Source: Lawsonibacter asaccharolyticus
GTDB lineage: Bacteria; Bacillota; Clostridia; Oscillospirales; Oscillospiraceae
Direction: 5' to 3'
NCBI GenBank assembly: GCA_003112755.1
Contig: BFBT01000003.1
Location: 117,798 to 181,797, forward strand
DNA: 64,000 nt
Every line of letters starts with the position of its first letter. Positions within the stretch are counted from its first letter, which is position 1. The position numbers and the translations under genes are program-made. Below, one piece after another: positions 59,018 to 64,000 of this stretch. The notes beneath the pieces were generated by a model that searched no databases, was not told the DNA's origin, and saw nothing but the letters and a program-made list of their open reading frames with translations.

Positions 59018-59475
59018 TATACATAGCCTAACGGCCATGTATTCGTGCGCTCTGCGAGGCGGACGGGACGGCGGATTGCCAGATGGAGCAACTCGCCGTT
59101 TTTGCGTCGCTGCGCTCCGTCCAAGGGGCTGGTCTCGCCTGCCAGCTCGGTCGGCGCTTCAAGGCGTTTCACGCCTTGAGGTCGCCACCGGCGACCCGCG
59201 CCCCCTTGCGCGGCTTATGCCGCTTACTGCGTCTGTCCCCCTTCCGAGGGCCTTATAACCGAACACCAACACCCTGACCGCTCACCGGGAACGCCCCAGA
59301 GGACGGTCTTTTTTCACCCATTTTCAGCAAGGGAAGGCAACACCTTTTACATTTCCCGCCGCAGACAGGAGCAGACCCACACCCAACGCTGGGACAGGGA
59401 TATGGAGCGGTAAGGGACTTCCTATTTCCTGCCACCGGTGTTAAAATGAAATCAGTCTTACGGGCTGCGCCCCGC
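59018..59475. other. Gene-free GC-rich stretch, possibly element backbone
   Basis: About 450 bp with no supportable gene. The composition returns to GC-rich and resembles non-coding backbone DNA of Tn1549-like elements, but I cannot assign an origin of transfer or other site. Confidence 0.35.
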
Positions 59476-59476
59476 T

Positions 59477-59491
59477 GGGACAAAGTGTCCC
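59477..59491. repeat. Short palindrome
   Basis: GGGACA-AAG-TGTCCC. Related half-sites (GGGACACTTTGTC) occur near 55035. Confidence 0.4.
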
Positions 59492-59518
59492 AAAGCCGGG
59501 GGCATGATCTCCCCGCCC

Positions 59519-59552
59519 CAACCTCTGGCCTTTTGTCCAGCCAGCGGACGGC
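59519..59552 (+). repeat. Linker repeat, copy B
   Basis: ACCTCTGG-(N5-6)-TTGTCCAGCCAGCGGAC, lying just before a small membrane gene. Copies A and C are at 55652 and 62909. Confidence 0.65.
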
Positions 59553-59575
59553 TTGCCAAAGAGAAAGAGGGAATT

Positions 59576-60067
59576 GTGATAAAAGATAAAAACCGCAACA
59601 AAAAAATCAATCCAGCCGCAGCTGTGATTGCCGTTTTTCTGTGGGTAATCGTCCTAACGATAGTTCTCCATGCTTATTGTCAACAGGGTGGGACGCTTGC
59701 AAAGGTTGTGGAAGTGGCGTTGATTGTACTTACCCTGGTGGGATTTATCGCCTGTATCGTCATTTATGTTATCCCGATCCGGCGTTTGGCAGCGCGAATT
59801 GACAAGGCAGCTTTTCAGTATCAGTTGACCCATGACGGGGAGGCATATCTGGCTGAATTGGAAGAATGCAAGGAAATGCCCGGCGTGAAACGAGCTGTCT
59901 TTTATGATGTGCCAGCAAAAGACTACTTGGAGGTTTTGAGAATCAGGGCTCTTCGGGAGATGGGCCGGACAGCCGAGAGCCGCGCTCTGCTGGAAACAGT
60001 AAAACAGGAAACTACCAACGATTTGACGCGGCAGGCATTAAAAACAGAGGAAGAACAACTACCATAA
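59576..60067 (+). CDS. Two-span membrane protein of unknown function
   Basis: The 163 residues have two helices (about 14-34 and 45-68) and a soluble C-terminal part rich in Glu/Leu, with LAELEECKEMPGVKRAVFYD and LRIRALREMGRTAESRALLE suggesting a helical, perhaps TPR-like tail. The GTG after AGAGGGAATT was chosen because the upstream in-frame ATG would translate the linker repeat. I do not recognise the family. It could be an immunity-type gene by position. Confidence 0.6.
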   Translation: MIKDKNRNKKINPAAAVIAVFLWVIVLTIVLHAYCQQGGTLAKVVEVALIVLTLVGFIACIVIYVIPIRRLAARIDKAAFQYQLTHDGEAYLAELEECKEMPGVKRAVFYDVPAKDYLEVLRIRALREMGRTAESRALLETVKQETTNDLTRQALKTEEEQLP

Positions 60068-60097
60068 GCCAAGCACAGGCTTTCAGGAGGAGCAACC

Positions 60098-61241
60098 ATG
60101 GAAAAACGAATGAAGCGGCGATTATGCCTGACTGTCATGGCGCCCTGATGCTGCTGTTCTGACGGGCTGCTATCACCCCGCCAGCCGCGGGGAGCTGATC
60201 GAATGGTTCCAAGAAACCTATACTGATGCGCCGTTGGTGGTTTCCCGGGAATGGGTGGAGGCCGTGGCGGGGCGGTAGCTATGAGGCATATCTCAAGGAC
60301 AAGCCGGATCTGGTGTTTCACTTGGAAAGCAAATGGGTCTATGTGGAGAACACGCCGAGTACCACAATGCCACCGATTTTAGCCGGGTCTACGGCGAATA
60401 CTATCTGGCCGAGTACCAGATAGAGCGGCCTCTCCAATACTGGCAAGTTGTTAAAGACCATTGGGATCAGGAGAGTTTCACTCTGGAGACCGTCTATGAC
60501 AACCCGGAGGTTTGGAGGCAGCGGCAGCGGAGCTTTTGGATTTCCACGCTTTTCTGGCGGAGCAGTGCCCGGAGGCGGATGTGCGGTACCTGTTCACCTT
60601 CCGCTCCCCGGTCGCCCAGATCGGCCCAGTGTGTCGCTTGGCTCTGGTGTGTGTACCTGTCAGCAGGAGCGGGGATGGGGCCATCCGGCAGGAGATCGGG
60701 GACTTGACAGCGGAACTGGCGGTGTGGTCTGTGTCCTACGCCTCCATCCGGAGTGGTTCTCCGGAGGAGATGGAGGCAGCCCTGGACTACACCCAGACGC
60801 CGGAATACGACGGCCAAGAACATCTACATCGGGGCATGGCTTGTCTCCGATCCGGAGCGGGGTGATCTGCGAGTCCCGCTCACCCGCCCGGAAAGCGAGC
60901 GGTACACCTTTGCTGAAATTTACCGGCTGCTGGAGGCCCTGGAGTGGGAAACTTTGGAAGGCACCGAGACAGACTTTTCTTTCACCGGAGCGGACGGAAG
61001 CCTCTATGCCCTTTCCTATGACTTGTGGGAGGACGAGTATGGACATATGCTCAGCCGCTGTACGAAGGACGGTGAGCCGCCGCAAAACTGCCCGGACGAT
61101 GGTACGTTCCCCATCTGGTGGAGCCTGGAGGAGATGACCGGCCTGGAGTTCCAAACGGGGAACGAACCCACAATAACCTACCGCGGCCCCGGCCCTGACG
61201 GAATTGTGGCTGCCTTCTGGCCCAGGAAAGAGCTTCCGTAG
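60098..61241 (+). pseudogene. Decayed lipoprotein gene with at least six frameshifts
   Basis: Pieces from different frames line up in order as one protein of about 370 residues: a signal MEKRMKRRLCLTVM with lipobox LTGC, ASRGELIEWFQETY, YLKDKPDLVFHLESKWVYV, DFSRVYGEYYLAEYQIERPL, QCPEADVRYLFTFRSP, IRQEIGDLTAELAVWSVSY, and ending RVPLTRPESERYTFAEIY, PIWWSLEEMTGLEFQ and a final PRKELP. Shifts lie near 60142, 60158, 60270, 60347, 60515 and 60820. CAGGAGGAG precedes the ATG. The family is unknown; its header recurs at 61360. Confidence 0.7.
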
Positions 61242-61359
61242 GCTGATACTTCGCCGATACGCAACAGAACCGCCGGAGCTTTGGGTCGCTGAACAGGTTT
61301 TATAGAGGAAATGTCCTAAATATTTATTACATATATCGTTGAACTCAAAGGAGGGACAG

Positions 61360-61602
61360 GTGGTGAGAAAAAGAGGAAAAGTATGTTTGGGCGCGACGGC
61401 GGTGCTGTGTACTCTGTCCGGTTGCGGACGTCCGTCATGCCACCCGCGGGAACTGATCGACTGGTTCCGGGGGAACTACGATGGGAAATGTGATTTATCT
61501 GGAAGGACAGCCGGAGCACACGGCACTATCTATGGGCAATGGGCTGACAGACACTTTGATCAGCGCCCTCCTTTTGAGCGGTTCTCAGCTTGCGAAAACT
61601 GA
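61360..61602 (+). pseudogene. Lipoprotein header remnant fused out of frame to another gene
   Basis: The 80-codon frame starts with a lipoprotein signal ending TLSGC, then HPRELIDWFRGNY, clearly related to the header of the gene at 60098 (SRGELIEWFQETY). After that the homology stops and the rest is the next gene in a different frame. AAAGGAGGGAC precedes the GTG. Confidence 0.7.
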
Positions 61603-62005
61603 TCAGGAAAAGAGGCTTATTGTATGGCTGGCGGAAAAGGATCAAAGTGCAGTTGGTATGGGAACCGTGGGCTTTTCCGTCCTGGATATGCCATGGGACA
61701 GGAACACCCTTGAGCAGAATCGGTCATTTCTGCGCAGGACAGTTGAGCAGGCGAAACTGAGGAGAGGATGGGAGCTGCTTGACTACCAGCCTTCGGAGGA
61801 ATTGCTTCTTCCCAGTCTGGAGAAGTTCTTATTCCTGATCGCGCAATTAAAACAGGCAGGTATACAGCCGGATTGTTTAGAAGCATGGCTCGCAGAGGCC
61901 GCAGAAAATGACCCGGTAAGATGCGGCTTTCCGCGCTGCCCCAGGCATCACACGCTGCTGACCGTATTTGGCTGTCAGATTTGCAACCATGAATCATTCG
62001 GATAA
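61481..62005 (+). CDS. 174-residue protein of unknown function
   Basis: The frame begins MGNVIYLEGQPEHTALSMG, continues through GMGTVGFSVLDMPW, RRTVEQAKLRRGWELLDYQ and LEKFLFLIAQLKQAG, and ends with a Cys/His-rich CPRHHTLLTVFGCQICNH that could bind zinc. It is intact and begins inside the lipoprotein remnant. I do not recognise a family. By position and size it could be an immunity protein. Confidence 0.6.
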   Translation: MGNVIYLEGQPEHTALSMGNGLTDTLISALLLSGSQLAKTDQEKRLIVWLAEKDQSAVGMGTVGFSVLDMPWDRNTLEQNRSFLRRTVEQAKLRRGWELLDYQPSEELLLPSLEKFLFLIAQLKQAGIQPDCLEAWLAEAAENDPVRCGFPRCPRHHTLLTVFGCQICNHESFG

Positions 62006-62022
62006 TCGGGGGATTGAATGGA

Positions 62023-62537
62023 ATGGCCGCGAAATTTGAAGTTTACATTGTAAGCGGGAACTATCTCAGCATTCAATTATGTCAAGCGATATTCCCTCAT
62101 GTGGGTGAAATACAGTTTTCTGGAACATGCACCGTCTGGGATAGCTGGCAGCCAACCAAAGAAATCATGTTTATCTACAAGATGACAAGGAAATGGAAGC
62201 CTGCCTGAGCAGCGGCAAAATCCTTCACTTTTATGGCGCAGCAGGCCCCCACATGATCGGAGCAAGGCAGTATTTTGAATATGGTGTGTTTTGCACAGAG
62301 CTATGGATCGACACATCACGTTTGCCTGACTTGGATACGAATATGCCAAATGATTTTTGTAATTCTTTTTGCCAGTCCGTCAGAAGGAATATGCTGGGGC
62401 TGGATCAAACAGTGGAGATGAAATTCTTTGCTATGGGCACAGAAATGAGCATTGACTTTTCTGAACAGCTGGAAGAGTGTATCAATGAAAGCCATGGTGT
62501 CATGTGCTATTGGAGCGAGAAAACCGGCAACCATTAA
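62023..62537 (+). pseudogene. Hypothetical protein with one frameshift
   Basis: MAAKFEVYIVSGNYLSIQLC and SGTCTVWDSWQPTKEIMF lie in one frame; from about 62168 the protein goes on in another as YLQDDKEMEACLSSGKIL, FEYGVFCTELWIDTSRLPD and ends CYWSEKTGNH, about 170 residues in all. GGGGGATT precedes the ATG. Family unknown; the size and place fit the immunity-type genes around it. Confidence 0.6.
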
Positions 62538-62591
62538 AAGCGGAGAAATCGTGGCTCCGAGCCATGAAGCACAGGCTTTAAGGAGGGATAG

Positions 62592-62898
62592 GTGGTGACA
62601 AAGAAAAGAAAATATTGCCTAATTGTAGGTGGAACCGTTATCCTGGCTATCGTCTTGCTTTTCTGCTTTATTCCTTATTATATCCGTTCACATTTTTTAC
62701 TGTCAGAAAATGAGGTGTTGGCAGGACTTGAGGCACGCTATGGCATGGAATTCGAGGTACAGGATGTGCAGCCGGATAAAAAATGTAGAGACACTTCTGT
62801 AAAAGGCACAACAGATTATCAATGATGGTTATGATTATTACGCTATGCATGGGAAAAATCTGCCCTTGATTTCTGCTCTAAATCAGTTTAGAGCTTAA
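62592..62898 (+). pseudogene. Truncated one-span membrane protein gene
   Basis: The frame opens KKRKYCLIVGGTVILAIVLL, a membrane anchor, and ENEVLAGLEARYGMEFEVQD, then stops early. In another frame DGYDYYAMHGKNLPLIS follows to a stop at 62898, suggesting an internal deletion. GGAGGGATAG precedes the GTG. The upstream AAGCACAGGCTTT-AGGAGG is shared with the gene at 60098. Confidence 0.55.
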
Positions 62899-62908
62899 CC
62901 ATAGCCTC

Positions 62909-62942
62909 CACCTCTGGAAACTTTGTCCAGCCAGAAACGGAC
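62909..62942 (+). repeat. Linker repeat, copy C
   Basis: ACCTCTGG-(N5)-TTTGTCCAGCCAG; see copies A (55652) and B (59519). It stands at the start of the decayed RepA-like copy. Confidence 0.65.
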
Positions 62943-62998
62943 AACCAAACACTACTCACCAAGGTGCGGCCAGCAGACCGCGCCTTTCCTATGCCTGA

Positions 62999-63174
62999 AA
63001 ACCCCCCGCGAATTTCCCCTCGCAGAACCGACCGTGGCGCTGGGGCGCAGTACGCAGACCTGTAAGCGGGCCTTGCGGGAGCTGGGACGATGGACTCTGA
63101 TCCTGCGGGTGCGCTGGGAAATCAGAGCGCTGAACAGGATTTATGTCCTCATTCCAAGAAGATTAAACCGTTGA
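62999..63174 (+). pseudogene. Decayed second copy of the RepA-like winged-helix gene
   Basis: It encodes FPLAEPTVALGRSTQTCKRALRELG, split here as FPLAEPTVALGRS and TQTCKRALREL, then a diverged INRIYVLI-type end. It matches the region 57411-57580 closely at DNA level, but its N-terminal part is gone. Confidence 0.85.
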
Positions 63175-63288
63175 AAAACAGAAGAATAAGCCGCCCAAAA
63201 CAGTTTTACAAAAGATTTCAGGTTTGCTATAATAAACGCAGGAAATTGAGAGTTTTGACTAATATTCAATGTGCGGGAGGGTTTCATA

Positions 63289-64000
63289 ATGTGGATAGTT
63301 ATTTTAGTGGCAGTCATCGCAGTACTACTCATTCTTTACATTAAGTTCTATAACCGTTTGCAGCGGCTTTCCGTCAAGGTGCAGGAAGGCAGCGCGGGCA
63401 TTGATGTTGCTTTGGAGAAACGCTACGATATGCTGTCGGAAGAAATTGAGGCAGTAAAAAAGTATCTGGCGCATGAGTATCAGATCTACACAGAAGTCAC
63501 ATCTACCCGCGCAGGGAAAGAACTGAACGAAAGCATATTTCAGGAAAAGAAACAACTGTCTGAGGAAGCGGTCAAAGCAATCAGCGAGACGATTGCCGAA
63601 CAGCAAAAGCAGATGGAAACAATCCGGCAGCAGTTGGATCAGCAGCGAGGGCAGGATAACTCTCTTGGAGCGGAAACACCAGGTATGGGAGGCGACGGGC
63701 TGCTCGGACATCAGGTAAGCCTGGATCGGAAACTTGGCTTGCTTACTTCCGCCCAGCTGGGACTCACCGGGGTCAACTCTGCCATCAATGCACTGGCTGA
63801 GCAATACCCAACTCTTTATTCCTATGCGTCCATGCAGCATTTTCAGCAGGATATTTTTTGACGCAGAAGAACACTTACAAGCGGCGAGACGGTTGTACAA
63901 CTCTAATGTATCTTTGTATAACCAGAGAATTAACACATTTCCTTATCTGCTTTTAGCAAAACTTCATGGTATGAAAGAAGCGAAGTTTTATACTGTGGAA
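63289..64000 (+). pseudogene. LemA family protein with a homopolymer frameshift, 3' end beyond window
   Basis: LemA proteins have one N-terminal helix and a coiled-coil domain of unclear role. The start MWIVILVAVIAVLLILYIKF is the anchor, and KVQEGSAGIDVALEKRYDML is the family signature. After HFQQDIF the frame meets a stop, but removing one T from a T6 run (63854-63859) gives DAEEHLQAARRLYNSNV, LYNQRINTFPYLLLAKL and so on, the conserved LemA C-terminus. GGAGGG precedes the ATG. It is either newly broken or a sequencing error. Confidence 0.85.

Noticed and set aside
59037..59277. Short Arg/Ala/Leu-rich plus-strand frames between the SUKH gene and the next membrane gene
   Set aside because: No ribosome-binding site, no family resemblance, and overlapping frames of similar quality; more likely non-coding backbone DNA.
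54000..64000. CRISPR array, suggested by the recurring short repeats
   Set aside because: The repeats are few, unequally spaced by kilobases and differ in sequence; there are no regular spacers and no cas genes.

Overview
The window is about 60% GC and reads as a low-branching clostridial Firmicute, most likely a gut Oscillospiraceae member of the Flavonifractor/Lawsonibacter/Intestinimonas kind. The basis is str/rpo gene content, strong AGGAGG ribosome-binding sites, vancomycin/bacitracin-type ABC plus two-component cassettes, DUF3870 and Tn1549-like accessory genes. This assignment is by resemblance, not by a search.

From 1 to 21.3 kb the DNA is core chromosome. Divergent coenzyme A genes (coaX, coaBC) are followed by an antimicrobial-peptide-type sensor/ABC export cassette. 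Then comes the translation/transcription block, all on the minus strand: tuf, fusA, rpsG, rpsL, ybxF, rpoC, rpoB. This block is broken between ybxF and rpoC by a plus-strand lipoprotein serpin, a family 8 glycosyltransferase and a 26-residue membrane peptide; each half has its own promoter. A tRNA-Leu(CAA) follows.

From 22 to 36 kb the genes handle peptides and amino acids. A minus-strand peptidase operon (M24 peptidase, tripeptidase T, M29 aminopeptidase) lies next to a sodium:solute symporter whose promoter region has been duplicated around a small AT-rich membrane gene. Then come a chemoreceptor, a MATE pump, two DUF3870 genes (the second behind a promoter-terminator leader), an N-acyl-D-amino-acid deacylase and an NhaC-like antiporter.

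From 36.4 to 44.3 kb there is a tripartite RND efflux operon (pump, lipoprotein adaptor, TolC-like protein) divergent from an OmpR-type two-component system. The shared control region carries two GTAAACT-N4-GTAAACT direct repeats in opposite orientations, probable binding sites for the regulator.

From 44.3 to 64 kb the DNA is accessory. It holds BRO/DinD-like, phosphatase, DUF1016 and DUF4241 genes; a six-gene recombinase operon with two active serine recombinases, two recombinase-like proteins lacking the catalytic serine, and a translationally coupled metallophosphoesterase; a sigma factor; and remnants of a Tn1549-like integrative element. The right end is a decayed array of immunity-type genes (Imm1, SUKH/SMI1, lipoproteins, small membrane proteins) punctuated by short repeats and bracketed by two copies of a RepA-like winged-helix gene. 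Many genes here carry single-base frameshifts, some in homopolymers, so gene decay and sequencing error both need to be kept in mind.
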